DNA of 64,000 bases from PCC-6802 sp943367755 (GCA_943367755.1 CALRKB020000010.1:55845-119844); one strand, 5' to 3'; counted from the first letter of the stretch, positions 35,066 to 44,440 are shown. Notes: generated by a model from the sequence alone, not told the origin. Numbers and translations are program-made.

Positions 35066-35563
35066 CTATGGCTGCAACACCATGCTCCACTCGCGGCGAT
35101 CTTTATCCCAAAAAGGGGAAATGGTTTGGCCAACTACATTAGGCCCCCAATAGATGCGGGAACCGTCGGTGGCGAAGGCAAAAATAATATCGCCTTGGGT
35201 CACCTTCACCTGACTAGTGGGTAAAGATAGGAGCAGTCCTTCTGTGCCGCCCTCACTTGGGGCAAAGTCCCAGTTTAATGGCTCTACCCCGCTCCAGTTA
35301 GCGCCCCGGCGTTTACCAGATAGCAGCACAATTCTAACTGGATGCTCGGTGCGGTTACCGACGCGCAATGCTCCCTGTTGCACCCCTGGAATGGATGCTG
35401 TATGTGTTGGTGTACTTGGTGATGGTGGAACAACGACAGTGGGTCGATCTGGTATTTCTCGTACTGGTGGTGGATTCAATCTTTGCCACAGACCTACACC
35501 CACTAAAGAGATAACCATCCCTAAGATAAGTGGGTAGGCCTGCTTGGCATTAATGAACTGCAT
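35066..35563 (-). CDS. Membrane-anchored protein, unknown function
   Basis: 165 residues. One N-terminal hydrophobic segment (LILGMVISLVGVGLW) acts as anchor or signal, followed by a Pro/Thr-rich linker (PPSPSTPTHTAS) and a beta-rich domain (ALRVGNRTEHPVRIVLLSGKR; VTQGDIIFAFATDGSRIYWGP). It was not recognised beyond a general impression of a conserved cyanobacterial protein. The exported domain has no visible catalytic motif. Confidence 0.5.
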   Translation of the reverse strand: MQFINAKQAYPLILGMVISLVGVGLWQRLNPPPVREIPDRPTVVVPPSPSTPTHTASIPGVQQGALRVGNRTEHPVRIVLLSGKRRGANWSGVEPLNWDFAPSEGGTEGLLLSLPTSQVKVTQGDIIFAFATDGSRIYWGPNVVGQTISPFWDKDRREWSMVLQP

Positions 35564-35674
35564 TGGGATGACATACTCAAAAGTTGTACTAAATATTCTG
35601 TTTGGGAGTGAGAATACGGATTGACAGATCTTCTCCGACTCTCGATCTCGCGACTCGTTAGCCTTGCTCTACTG

Positions 35675-37051
35675 CTATGTTTTTGTCTGTTGTTTCTTAT
35701 GGCCATCCTCATCATAGTAGTCAGGTTTGACAACCTGTTGGGCTCTGGCAATCACTAAAGAGTTATCCCCTATGTCACTGGTGACCACCGATCCTGCGCC
35801 AATATTCACGTTTTGCCCGATCGCGATCGGTGCGACTAAAACCGAGTTGGAGCCAGTTTTGGTGTGATCGCCAATTAGCGTGCGGTGCTTATTAAAGCCG
35901 TCATAATTTGCCGTGATTGTTCCTGCACCGATGTTGACGCGATTGCCTAATGTAGCATTGCCCAAGTAGCTGAGATGAGCCGCATTAGTGCGATCGCCCA
36001 GTTGGGTTTTTTTCAACTCGACAAAATTGCCGACGCGGCAGCGATCGCCCACAATCGACTCCATACTGATGTGAGTGTATGGCCCAATGCGGCAACCAGC
36101 ACCAATCTGACTATTCTCGATCGTTGAATAGAGAATACGGCAGTCTTCCGAAATGATACTATTCTCAATCAGGCTGCTAGGCCCAATCACCGCACCTGTC
36201 TTGATTTTTGTATAGCCACGCAGGTGGGTTTGCGGCTCAATTGTGACATTAGGATCGATTTCCACCGTGTCATCAATCGTGATTGTGTCGGGCAAAATCA
36301 TCGTCACACCAGCTTGCATCCATTTATCGCGGGTGCGGGTCTGCAGTACTTCATAGGCATGGGCGAGCTGCACGCGACTGTTGATCCCAAAACTTTCCTC
36401 ATAGTCTTCTACATCTAGAGCAAAGACAGGGGAAAGATAGTTGAATACTTCAGTAAGATAGTATTCATTTTGGTCGTTGTCGTTACTCAGTTTTGGCAGG
36501 ACGGCAGCCAGTTCTGGCCATTTAAAGCAATACACCCCGGCACTAACTCGTCGATTTTGGCGTTGGGCATCCGTGCAATCACGATGTTCGATAATGCGAT
36601 CGATTTGATTTTGCTGATCGCAAAATACCCGACCATAACCTGTGGGATCGGGCAATAGAGCAGTTAGGACTGTAGCGGCGGCATCGCGATCGCGATGCAT
36701 GGCCACCAAATTATCGATAGTTGCTGTTGTCAGTAGGGGGGTATCACCAGTTAAAACTACGAGATCGCCTGTGAACCCTTGTAATGGCCCCAGTAATTGC
36801 TGAATCGCGTGTCCCGTACCTAGCTGTTCTGCTTGTTCGACAAATTCTAGCTCTGGTTCAGCCGCTAGCGACTGGCGTACCAACTCACTCCCATAACCAA
36901 CAATTACTAATCGTCGGCTAGGTGATAGGGCAGTGGCCGTATCCAATACTCGCTGGACTAGCGATCGCCCTCCCAACATATGTAATACCTTAGGCAGGTC
37001 AGACTTCATGCGCGTACCCTTGCCTGCCGCCAAAATTGCCACTGCTAACAT
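35675..37051 (-). CDS. glmU: Bifunctional GlcNAc-1-P uridyltransferase/GlcN-1-P acetyltransferase
   Basis: 458 residues, full length. The N-terminal pyrophosphorylase domain starts AVAILAAGKGTRMKSDLPKVLH with QLGTGHAIQ and LTGDTPLL; the C-terminal left-handed beta-helix runs from about residue 250 with repeated hexapeptides, SYLGNATLGNRVNIGAGTITANYDGFNKHRT and the active-site His. It makes UDP-GlcNAc for peptidoglycan and surface glycans. The C terminus is slightly extended and charged (DEDGHKKQQTKT). Confidence 0.97.
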   Translation of the reverse strand: MLAVAILAAGKGTRMKSDLPKVLHMLGGRSLVQRVLDTATALSPSRRLVIVGYGSELVRQSLAAEPELEFVEQAEQLGTGHAIQQLLGPLQGFTGDLVVLTGDTPLLTTATIDNLVAMHRDRDAAATVLTALLPDPTGYGRVFCDQQNQIDRIIEHRDCTDAQRQNRRVSAGVYCFKWPELAAVLPKLSNDNDQNEYYLTEVFNYLSPVFALDVEDYEESFGINSRVQLAHAYEVLQTRTRDKWMQAGVTMILPDTITIDDTVEIDPNVTIEPQTHLRGYTKIKTGAVIGPSSLIENSIISEDCRILYSTIENSQIGAGCRIGPYTHISMESIVGDRCRVGNFVELKKTQLGDRTNAAHLSYLGNATLGNRVNIGAGTITANYDGFNKHRTLIGDHTKTGSNSVLVAPIAIGQNVNIGAGSVVTSDIGDNSLVIARAQQVVKPDYYDEDGHKKQQTKT

Positions 37052-37310
37052 TGATTTTCCTTTTTCACATTCACCTAATTTTGTGTGGGTAGTGCTTTTT
37101 GGGCGAGGATATGCCTCACTTCATTTAGGACTACCTTTGTGTGGATTGGTATGGCTTAAACCATACGGCAAACAAATGTTCCCATTATCGCATCGACTAC
37201 AATTACTGGGACGCCTATTTGGTGAAATGCTAGCAAAACGGGTGCGTGTCAATTTCGGTTTCGGTGGCATAATAGGTAGGACAACTTCAAGAAATTAAAT
37301 TTTTAGTACT

Positions 37311-37649
37311 ATGCCACAAGGACAAGGATTTGGCTTTGGATTAGGCAAAATGAAAGAAGCCTTCCAAAAAGCACAACAGATTCAAGAGGGGGCAAAAGTT
37401 CTCCAAGCCGAACTCGACGAAATGAGGCTCACTGGTCAATCTGGTGGTGGCTTAGTCAAAGTTACGCTGAGTGGGAACCAGGAACCGCAGGGTGTAGAGA
37501 TTGCACCTGAAGCCCTCAACGAGGGTGCAGAGGTTTTATCTGACCTGGTGCTGGCTGCCCTGAAAGATGCTTATACCATTTCCACTACGACTATGCGGGA
37601 AAGAATGGAAGAACTCACAGGTGGCTTAGGCTTGCCAGGTGGTTTCTAG
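37311..37649 (+). CDS. YbaB/EbfC-family nucleoid-associated protein
   Basis: 112 residues: a Gly-rich start (QGQGFGFGLGKMKEAFQKAQQIQEGAKVLQ), the core VKVTLSGNQEPQGVEIAPEAL and a C-terminal helix (LSDLVLAALKDAYTIST) ending in Gly-rich residues. The family forms dimers that bind DNA. It is often next to dnaX and recR in other bacteria; here it sits between glmU and rsgA, convergent with rsgA. Confidence 0.9.
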   Translation: MPQGQGFGFGLGKMKEAFQKAQQIQEGAKVLQAELDEMRLTGQSGGGLVKVTLSGNQEPQGVEIAPEALNEGAEVLSDLVLAALKDAYTISTTTMRERMEELTGGLGLPGGF

Positions 37650-37668
37650 CTTCTTTTCTGAATACTAG

Positions 37669-38721
37669 CTAGAGATCTTCTTCATGGTAGAGTGCATCGA
37701 GGTTTTGATGCTCAAAGCGGCGAGACTGGCGGCGATGTCGTTTTTTCAGCAGCTTTGGCTCTTGTTGCACTTTTCCTCCTGCGATCGCTTTGGATTTCAG
37801 ACTGGTCTCTGGCGTGCAGCTAGCCAATACCCTGCCTTGATTTGCTTCCACTTCACCTAGAAATTGGCAATAGTGGGCATAGCGCTCCCAATCTCCTCTC
37901 ACCACACATCCTGGCTCATCCTGGTGTAAACAATCATAAAACTGGCAGGACTCAGATGCCAATAAGCGCTGAGCTTCGGGGAAGCAGTCTGCCAGATCGA
38001 TGGGGGCGCACGTCAACGTCGGTTGCGTAAAACCAGGACTATCAGCTAAAAAACCGCGATCGCTCAGTTCAAACAATTCCACATGACGAGTGGTATGTCG
38101 CCCAAGACCGACGCGCTGTGATACGCTGCCTACGCGTATTTCCAAGCCTGGAATCAGTAGATTAATTAAACTAGATTTACCCACTCCTGAAGGCCCTGAG
38201 ATCATGGTTACGCCTTGCGCAATCTTATCTTTAAGTAAATCTATACCCTTGCCTGTATATGTGCTGATCGCGATGGCATCATAGCCCCAAGTATGCAGGC
38301 GATCGCGCCAGTAAATGGCCTGCCGATCTGGGATCAGATCGCATTTATTCAAGCAAATAATGACTGGTAGGTTGCTAGCGGCAATGTTGACGAGAAAGCG
38401 ACTTAGTTGAAATGAATCGAGTTCTGGATCGGTGAGTGCAAACACAAGCAAAACTCGATCCACGTTCGCAATGGGTGGGCGATCGAGCAAATTGTACCGT
38501 TCTTCCACAAAGGAGATTGCACCTCTTTGCCCCTGCCAATCAGGCTCTTCCACGGTAACGCGATCGCCAACATAAACCTGTTGACCAATTTTTTTTAACC
38601 GGGCTCGTCGCACGCACAGTAATTCTGAGTGCCCGCACTCGTTTGCCAATTCCGCATCTAAGCGCACACGATAAAAGTTAGCCTCAACCGCAATCACCGT
38701 ACCAGTGAGAGTAGTATTCAC
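37669..38721 (-). CDS. rsgA: Ribosome small-subunit-dependent GTPase A
   Basis: 350 residues, circularly permuted GTPase: OB-fold N terminus, then G4 NKCD, G1 GPSGVGKSSLIN, G2 RHTTRHVELF and G3 DSPGF in the permuted order, then a C-terminal zinc site (CQFYDCLHQDEPGCVV). It helps late 30S maturation. The start is a GTG that overlaps the tusA-like stop by four bases (GTGA, 38721-38718). The C-terminal tail is basic (KSKAIAGGKVQQEPKLLKKRHRRQSR) and longer than in many homologues. Confidence 0.95.
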   Translation of the reverse strand: MNTTLTGTVIAVEANFYRVRLDAELANECGHSELLCVRRARLKKIGQQVYVGDRVTVEEPDWQGQRGAISFVEERYNLLDRPPIANVDRVLLVFALTDPELDSFQLSRFLVNIAASNLPVIICLNKCDLIPDRQAIYWRDRLHTWGYDAIAISTYTGKGIDLLKDKIAQGVTMISGPSGVGKSSLINLLIPGLEIRVGSVSQRVGLGRHTTRHVELFELSDRGFLADSPGFTQPTLTCAPIDLADCFPEAQRLLASESCQFYDCLHQDEPGCVVRGDWERYAHYCQFLGEVEANQGRVLASCTPETSLKSKAIAGGKVQQEPKLLKKRHRRQSRRFEHQNLDALYHEEDL

Positions 38722-38972
38722 GCTTTCTGGATGACAAGCGCAAAGAAGCCATCCCTGGGCTCAGCTCCGAGCACCTTATGTCCAGCGATCGCCAAACTAT
38801 TTGGCACCTGTTCGATCGGCTCACCACCGTCGAGCCATATTTCCATCAGATCGCCGGAGGAGATTTTTTCGATCTGGAGTTTGGCGCGGACAAAACTTAG
38901 GGGGCAAGGAACGCCGCGCAGATCGACTGGCTTAGGGCTATTACCTGCCGATGTTTGGTCGTTGGTCGTCAT
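38718..38972 (-). CDS. TusA-family sulfurtransferase-like protein
   Basis: 84 residues with the TusA/SirA fold: VDLRGVPCPLSFVRAKLQIEKISSGDLMEIWLDGGEPIEQVP. The active-site Cys is present, but the usual CPxP reads CPLS, so the second Pro is replaced. TusA-type proteins carry persulfide sulfur for tRNA or cofactor thiolation, or act in redox control. It is coupled to rsgA by a GTGA overlap. Confidence 0.88.
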   Translation of the reverse strand: MTTNDQTSAGNSPKPVDLRGVPCPLSFVRAKLQIEKISSGDLMEIWLDGGEPIEQVPNSLAIAGHKVLGAEPRDGFFALVIQKA

Positions 38973-39048
38973 TGGTAAACTTTCTTAGTTACAAACTCAT
39001 TACAAACCACTTTAGCCCAAATCCCTTGGCAACAGGTTTTAGTTATGC

Positions 39049-39603
39049 CTATGCTTTTGCGTCTAGATCCAGCAACATGTTACGAATTGACTCAACACGT
39101 TTTCGATTTACACCTAGATCGGATTGACCTAAGCGAGAAGCAGAGCGTACTTCGATCGCATTTTTATCCTTATTGAGATAGAACTCCACATCATCGACAA
39201 AGCCCATGAGCGAACTCGTAAACTCAATATGGAGATAGTTTTCAGTTTCAGTCACAATCTTCGTTCTTTCTAAACTTTGAATTGCAGTTTTTAGGTGCTG
39301 AAATGCCAGCTCTGGCGAGGAGCTATAGGTAAGCGACTCAACTTTATGATCTGGATCGGAACTTTGACTAGAGACACAGTTGGGGCTATTCGGGCAGGGA
39401 GCAAATTGCCCCGCATTAACGCCTAAGGAATCTGGTCTTTTCCCAGAGAATGAAAATATTGCCATTGGTAATAATGTTGAAGGGAAACTTGTATTTACGA
39501 TAATTGAGTGCATAGTTAGCCGTGCATAGGCTGGGTTAGGCACTCCCAACAGCAGAGTAGTAACTAATGTGAGAGATAAAAATATTGAGAATAACTTCTG
39601 CAT
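39049..39603 (-). CDS. DUF1499 secreted protein
   Basis: 184 residues. The signal peptide (LFSIFLSLTLVTTLLLGVPNPAYA) precedes a short linker and the DUF1499 domain: LGVNAGQFAPCPNSPNCVSSQSSDPDHKVESLTY, then LHIEFTSSLMGFVDDVEFYL and VRSASRLGQSDLGVNRKRVESI. These are full family landmarks including the CPxSPNCV motif. The protein should be periplasmic or luminal; function unknown. Confidence 0.88.
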   Translation of the reverse strand: MQKLFSIFLSLTLVTTLLLGVPNPAYARLTMHSIIVNTSFPSTLLPMAIFSFSGKRPDSLGVNAGQFAPCPNSPNCVSSQSSDPDHKVESLTYSSSPELAFQHLKTAIQSLERTKIVTETENYLHIEFTSSLMGFVDDVEFYLNKDKNAIEVRSASRLGQSDLGVNRKRVESIRNMLLDLDAKA

Positions 39604-39618
39604 AGTGTTTTAGGTATT

Positions 39619-40251
39619 TTAGCCGAACAAATGTGTTAGCCAATCGGTGAATTTTATAGCAATCTCTGTATTCGCTCGCAGAGTTTGACTAGTAATCGCT
39701 TTTCCTAAAGGATAACCAGGCTCATCATGCCAAGCAAGATATGTATGGATCGCTGCCTTACTTTGATGAACTAGCTTAAATGTTGTGATCTTTCTTTGAT
39801 ACGCCTGTTCAACGCATTCTCGTGCGAATGCTAAAGATGCAGGTATGGCGAGTTCTGCACAAAAGTCCTCTAACATACCAGAAGTCTCATTATTGGGCAT
39901 GAGCCAAAATCCAAGTTTAGGCTTATCTAAGTTTCTTTCAACTACTGTTCCATCAAGATTGGGCTTGATTGGGAATGAGTAACTATAATGCTTTAATTTA
40001 CTCTTTATACTGTCCCATCTACTCTCAAGAGAGCGATCAGCATCAATCATAACACCTATTACTAGAGGTGGATTAGGACGCACAATCAGAGCATTTAATC
40101 GCTTCAACACTCCTACATCTGAGCCACATTAATATATGCCGAAATTCTCAGGAACATTGTGTGCCGCGCATAAAGACATAACAACATGGCAATCATTATC
40201 TCCTTCAACTAGCAAAACTTTATCTGTATCTTGCTTGCAAACATCACTCAT
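39619..40251 (-). pseudogene. Toprim/DUF3226 gene interrupted by one in-frame stop
   Basis: From the ATG at 40251, six bases after the ATPase stop, the frame reads MSDVCKQDTDKVLLVEGDND, which is a Toprim start with its Glu. It stops at TAA (40131-40129) after FGIY, then continues in the same frame CGSDVGVLKRLNALIV and IGVMIDADRS (the Toprim DxD) to the end LTHLFG. About 211 codons in all, normal for the family. A single change (for example CAA to TAA) would explain it. A GTG at 40110 could restart the 3' part but would lack the first Toprim Glu. It pairs with the upstream AAA ATPase. Confidence 0.82.
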
Positions 40252-40256
40252 ACTAC

Positions 40257-41384
40257 TCACCGCACTTCAACATCCATGTCAATGGCATCAGTGAGTGTCT
40301 CAGATGTATATTCTGTTGCTTTAACAAACCCATCTTTTGCGTCAAGTCTAAAAAACGCGCCAAGTGAAGGGTATTTATTCCATGTATGCTCGAAACCTTT
40401 TATGCAATCACGACTGTGTGTTGTTGCGAACACTTGGACGTTAAGTCTCTCTGATAATTGGAAAACAATATCCCAAACTTTAGGTTGCACGCTCCAGTGT
40501 AATCCATTTTCAAATTCATCAATCAAAAGTAGACCGTTTCGAGCATTTACGAGAGCAACAATTATATGAAATAAACGGGTAATTCCATCTCCCATACTCT
40601 TGAGAGGTAATGGCTCATCTATGCCCTTAATTTTTACTAGTGGAATACGGCTATCACTTGCGCGACCTTTACTAATATCCTCTACAAAAGCCACCCCTGA
40701 AACCCGATCATCGATCAAACCAAGGGCAGAAACAACCTCAGATTCTAAGTTAGTCAAGCTTGTTAAATCCCAAAGTGCGGCTAACTTACGATTAGGCATA
40801 TTTTCCGTTGAAACAATCTGCCAGATGTATTTGAATTCAGATTCCTGCCTTTCATAGGAGGGAATTCTAGAGCTACTACGTCGAATATCTCTTACATCTT
40901 TATCTAATCTAAAAAGCCTTCTAGTTCTGTCACTTTCTTCTGCTACTAGAAAAACTTCAAGGTCAGGTAAATCATCATCAGGCTTTAAATCAGTAGTACG
41001 TATGCTTCTTAGTATGCCTTCTAAATCACTTTTAATCTGGTACGCAGCAGCAGCAATATGAAGTTTTTGGGATGAAATTTCTCCTAGAGTAATACCCTCA
41101 TCACCTATTTGGGGTAGCTTGTGGTCGAAAAAGAGATGTCGAACAGGATGACTGAAGGAATTTTGAGGATGGGTCTGAGCCTCACTAAACCAGGTTTCTT
41201 GCCTAGACTCTACAAGATCAAGTAAGACTGTAGAAGCAGCATTGCTGGCATAAAGTTCTACAGCTTCAAGGAAGGTACTCTTTCCAGCATTATTCTTGCC
41301 AACAACTAGGTTGACACGACCTAACTTTCCAACCTCAAGATGTCGAAAGAGTCTAAAGTTACATATCTGAAATGACTCCAGCAT
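40257..41384 (-). CDS. OLD/PARIS-like AAA (ABC-type) ATPase
   Basis: 375 residues: an RecF/SMC-like N terminus (LESFQICNFRLFRHLEVGKLGRVNLVVGKNNAGKSTFLEAVEL, Walker A), a variable middle with charged helices, then PLKSMGDGITRLFHIIVALV (signature-like), Walker B GLLLIDEFENGLHW and the switch His in VFATTHSRDCIKGF. Pairs of such an ATPase with a Toprim protein are known from OLD-type nucleases and PARIS (AriA/AriB) anti-phage systems. Here the partner is DUF3226-like rather than DUF4435 and is broken by a stop codon, so the system may be inactive. Confidence 0.82.
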   Translation of the reverse strand: MLESFQICNFRLFRHLEVGKLGRVNLVVGKNNAGKSTFLEAVELYASNAASTVLLDLVESRQETWFSEAQTHPQNSFSHPVRHLFFDHKLPQIGDEGITLGEISSQKLHIAAAAYQIKSDLEGILRSIRTTDLKPDDDLPDLEVFLVAEESDRTRRLFRLDKDVRDIRRSSSRIPSYERQESEFKYIWQIVSTENMPNRKLAALWDLTSLTNLESEVVSALGLIDDRVSGVAFVEDISKGRASDSRIPLVKIKGIDEPLPLKSMGDGITRLFHIIVALVNARNGLLLIDEFENGLHWSVQPKVWDIVFQLSERLNVQVFATTHSRDCIKGFEHTWNKYPSLGAFFRLDAKDGFVKATEYTSETLTDAIDMDVEVR

Positions 41385-41555
41385 ACAAATTTTTTATCAA
41401 CCATTCAATGTTTAGATTATTGCCACTCTTGTCAGTATATCAGGTGGCTCAAGCGGAAACTTTAGAAATTCTTAAGGCAGATAGGGGTGACCCATCTCTG
41501 TGATTGCCAGTAAATTTAAGGGAGATTAAATGCAGCTCGCCCGCAATCTCTGCTT

Positions 41556-41843
41556 ATGGGCTACTGCCTTAACCCCAGTTGCTATACGCGTCAAAATTCT
41601 GCTCAGGCCAGATTTTGTCAAGTCTGCGGTGCCAAATTATTATTGGGTGATCGCTATCGTGCGGTGCGATTAATCGCTCAAGGTGGTTTTGGCAGGGCTT
41701 TCCTAAGTATCGATCAGTACAAGCCTTCGCATCCCAAGTGTGCGATCAAGCAGTTTGTACCCCAAGGTCAGGGCAACCTGGAAAAAGCCGCTTGCCAAGA
41801 CGCAGACAACAAATATTGTCCAGATATTGTCAGCCAAGGCTAG
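41556..41843 (+). pseudogene. N-terminal fragment of a zinc-ribbon Ser/Thr protein kinase
   Basis: 95 residues. A double-CxxC zinc ribbon (GYCLNPSCYTRQN; RFCQVCGAKLLL) leads into kinase subdomains I-II: YRAVRLIAQGGFGRAFLSID and CAIKQFVPQGQGNLEKA. Then the frame ends in unrelated residues (KYCPDIVSQG). Complete cyanobacterial proteins of this kind continue for at least another 250 residues. No continuation in other frames was found before the 2OG oxygenase gene, so this is a deletion remnant. Confidence 0.75.
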
Positions 41844-41915
41844 GCCTGGAGCAGGTTACAAATAGTGTAGTATTTGGGTACTTTAGCAAATAACTACTTT
41901 GTCCCTGAGCACGTT

Positions 41916-42950
41916 ATGACAGCGCAGAAGTCTAACCTCACAAAAATGGACTCCCTCGTACGGCAGCTAGATCTAGTCCAGCATATCGCAGTATCAGGAT
42001 ACTGGGTTACTACCGATGAGCTTGTTCTGCTGTTAGATTTAGATGCAGCGATCGCAAATTCGCTAAAATTCAAAGAAATTCAGTTTAGCTTTGCATGGCG
42101 TAATTTTGTTTGCACGTATATTAGCCGTCAAGGTAACTCTTGCTATTGGAGCATTGCTAAGCAGACTGCAAACCAGGATCTGTACTTAGAGGAACAGGTA
42201 AAGATCTCAGTAGCAGAACCTCAAGAATTGGCTGCGATGGTAGTTAATGGTCAGCAGTCCAATCTCCTAATGCATAACGCTACGCCAGCAAAAATACAAA
42301 CTACAAAGGCGATCGCCACCCATGTTCAGAATTCTATCCCTCCAACATCTCAAACTCAGGAAGTTTTGCCATCCTACTTTGCGCAGGTTGAGAACTTCTT
42401 AACACCTGCTCAAGTTCAAAGCTTATTGAAATACGTGCTGGAACGAGAAGCAAAGTTTGAGCCTACTTCTAACTCAGCTAACGATCCTAATTATCGCCGT
42501 TCATCCTTCCTGCCCTTCTTCCCAGAGTTCTCGGAATTGATCGTTAATCGTATTCGAGACATAATTCCTTATATCATCACTTATTTAGGTCTTCCCAGCT
42601 TCACCGTGGGAAATATTGAGTCGCAGCTAACAGCCCATAACGATGACAACTATTACAAAATCCATAATGATAATGGCAGCCCCGATTCGGCGACAAGAGA
42701 GTTAACCTATGTCTATTACTTTAATCGTGAACCCAAATCTTTCACAGGTGGCGAATTACTGATTTATGACAGTAAAATTGAGAATAATTTTTACGTGGGG
42801 GCATCATCTTATCAAACCGTGCAACCCCACAATAACAGCATTGTATTTTTCCTCAGTCGCTATATGCATGAGGTGCTGACGGTAAAATGTCCTTCTAAGC
42901 AGTTTGCGAACAGTCGCTTCACGATTAATGGTTGGGTTAGACGCTCTTAA
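41916..42950 (+). CDS. 2-oxoglutarate/Fe(II) oxygenase (prolyl 4-hydroxylase type) with extra N-terminal domain
   Basis: About 344 residues from ATG 41916; a TTG at 41874 and an ATG at 41946 are alternatives. The C-terminal half (about 175-344) is a P4Hc-type dioxygenase: YYKIHNDNG gives the HxD iron pair, FTGGELLIYD is the conserved strand, the distal His is in SRYMHEVLTV, and the 2OG Arg is in SRFTINGWVRR. The N-terminal 110 residues (MDSLVRQLDLVQHIAVSGYW) form a separate domain, joined by a Gln/Thr-rich linker, with no known match. Related two-part proteins may occur in other cyanobacteria; the substrate is unknown. Confidence 0.8.
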   Translation: MTAQKSNLTKMDSLVRQLDLVQHIAVSGYWVTTDELVLLLDLDAAIANSLKFKEIQFSFAWRNFVCTYISRQGNSCYWSIAKQTANQDLYLEEQVKISVAEPQELAAMVVNGQQSNLLMHNATPAKIQTTKAIATHVQNSIPPTSQTQEVLPSYFAQVENFLTPAQVQSLLKYVLEREAKFEPTSNSANDPNYRRSSFLPFFPEFSELIVNRIRDIIPYIITYLGLPSFTVGNIESQLTAHNDDNYYKIHNDNGSPDSATRELTYVYYFNREPKSFTGGELLIYDSKIENNFYVGASSYQTVQPHNNSIVFFLSRYMHEVLTVKCPSKQFANSRFTINGWVRRS

Positions 42951-43033
42951 GAATATGTTATTGATACCAATTTCAATTGAATAGGCGACAGATCGAGATT
43001 TGAGCTCCTCGCTAGGCACGGCATTTCAATAGG

Positions 43034-44269
43034 TTATTGATTTATATAGCGGGAAGCTGGTGAGGGGAAAAAGGTTTGAAAACCGGACTGGCGTTCGGCG
43101 ATCGCTTCTGGGCCATAATCCCAGAGGCTTTGGTAGTAAAAGAAGGATATGCCTAAATTTCGTCCCTGAGCCGCCTGCACCTGGGATTGAATTTGCTGGA
43201 TTGATGCTGGATTATTGCGCAATCCTGTGAGAATACCAACTCCAGTGGAAATCTTTTTCTGCGCTTCTTGGATTTCTGGTCGATTGATTTGGGCGATAAA
43301 ACTTTGGAGATCGGAACGGTAAACTTGCACGACTAATTCATCCACAATATTCTGCCGTACCCACCCTAGCCAGTCTTGTAGATGAAGTTTGTAGGCAAAC
43401 TCGTAGTAGTTGGGGGAAACGGAAAAAATTGCCTTGGGCTTTTTGGCTTTGACGGCTTTATTGAGTTTAGCCATAAATGCCGTAATTTTATTGGCGCGCC
43501 AACTCACCCATGCAGGATTTTGTGGATCGCTGGGCGGCTCTTTTTTAGTTTCTTTTTTGTACAGAGCGATCGTATAGCTGTCATAGCCAAATTCGTTGGG
43601 CAAACTGGCGTGATCGTCAAATTGAATACCATCAACGTTGTATTGAGTCACGACTTCCAGCACGAGATCGGTGATAAATTGCTGTACTTCTGGACGGAAG
43701 GGGTTGAGCCACGCCACCTCACCGTCAGTCTCAACCGAACTCTGGCTACCATTCTGCCTTTGTGTGAGCCAATGTGGATACTTCGTCGCCAGTTCTGAAG
43801 TGGGGGGAGCCATAAAGCCAAACTCAAACCAGGGAATCACAAGTAACCCCATACGATGTGATCGCTCGATCAGGTCAGCCAGAATATCATGGCCATCGTT
43901 GCCTCGATAGACAAACTCTTGAATACCTGCTTTCTGTACCACTTCACTCGGATACATGGCATAACCCGAATTCCAAACTACGGGATAAACCGTATTGAAA
44001 TTTAGTCGCTGTAGTTGGTTTACAGCTTCCTGAACTTTCTTGCGATCTTTAAGCACGTCGAGATCGTTGTTGGTCAGCCATACGCCGCGAATTTCCTGAC
44101 GGGTTGGCTGCGCGATCGCATTTAACTGCCCATTTAAATTACTATGTGGAGCGATCGCGGGAATGAACATATCGATCGTAATGGCGATCGCGAACGATAC
44201 CAAAAAACAGATGAGAGGGAGACTTCTGCGCACAAGCCGCCAACTTGGGGAAATGAATTGTAATTTCAT
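43034..44269 (-). CDS. GHL10-family (DUF187) glycoside hydrolase-like protein
   Basis: 411 residues. One N-terminal membrane or signal segment (LPLICFLVSFAIAITIDMFI) is followed by the GHL10 barrel: EIRGVWLTNNDLDVL, FNTVYPVVWNSGYAMYPS, GLLVIPWFEFGFM, WLNPFRPEVQQFI and YNVDGIQFDDH with the catalytic acid. It probably acts in the periplasm or at the outer surface on cell-wall or extracellular polysaccharide. Substrate unknown. Confidence 0.88.
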   Translation of the reverse strand: MKLQFISPSWRLVRRSLPLICFLVSFAIAITIDMFIPAIAPHSNLNGQLNAIAQPTRQEIRGVWLTNNDLDVLKDRKKVQEAVNQLQRLNFNTVYPVVWNSGYAMYPSEVVQKAGIQEFVYRGNDGHDILADLIERSHRMGLLVIPWFEFGFMAPPTSELATKYPHWLTQRQNGSQSSVETDGEVAWLNPFRPEVQQFITDLVLEVVTQYNVDGIQFDDHASLPNEFGYDSYTIALYKKETKKEPPSDPQNPAWVSWRANKITAFMAKLNKAVKAKKPKAIFSVSPNYYEFAYKLHLQDWLGWVRQNIVDELVVQVYRSDLQSFIAQINRPEIQEAQKKISTGVGILTGLRNNPASIQQIQSQVQAAQGRNLGISFFYYQSLWDYGPEAIAERQSGFQTFFPSPASRYINQ

Positions 44270-44440
44270 AGGCTTACATGATGGGTTAGGTGTCTAAACA
44301 CATCTTTTGTTTTTGGGGATTACAGTTTTTGCATTAGTCTTTAACGCAATAGTCTACAAGCATTTATGCGCACGGAAAAATCTATCGATTCTAACAGGCC
44401 GAGGTAAGTTCCCAGATCGAATGCCTACATCAAATAATTG

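Noticed and set aside
36933..37298. 121-codon plus-strand frame across the glmU start
   Set aside because: It lies antisense to glmU and in the promoter gap, with no recognisable domain.
41556..42950. Frameshifted fusion of kinase fragment and 2OG oxygenase
   Set aside because: The oxygenase N-terminal domain shows no kinase motifs in any frame; these are two genes, the first truncated.
42804..43019. 71-codon minus-strand frame antisense to the 2OG oxygenase end
   Set aside because: The sense strand codes for conserved oxygenase residues; no homology.
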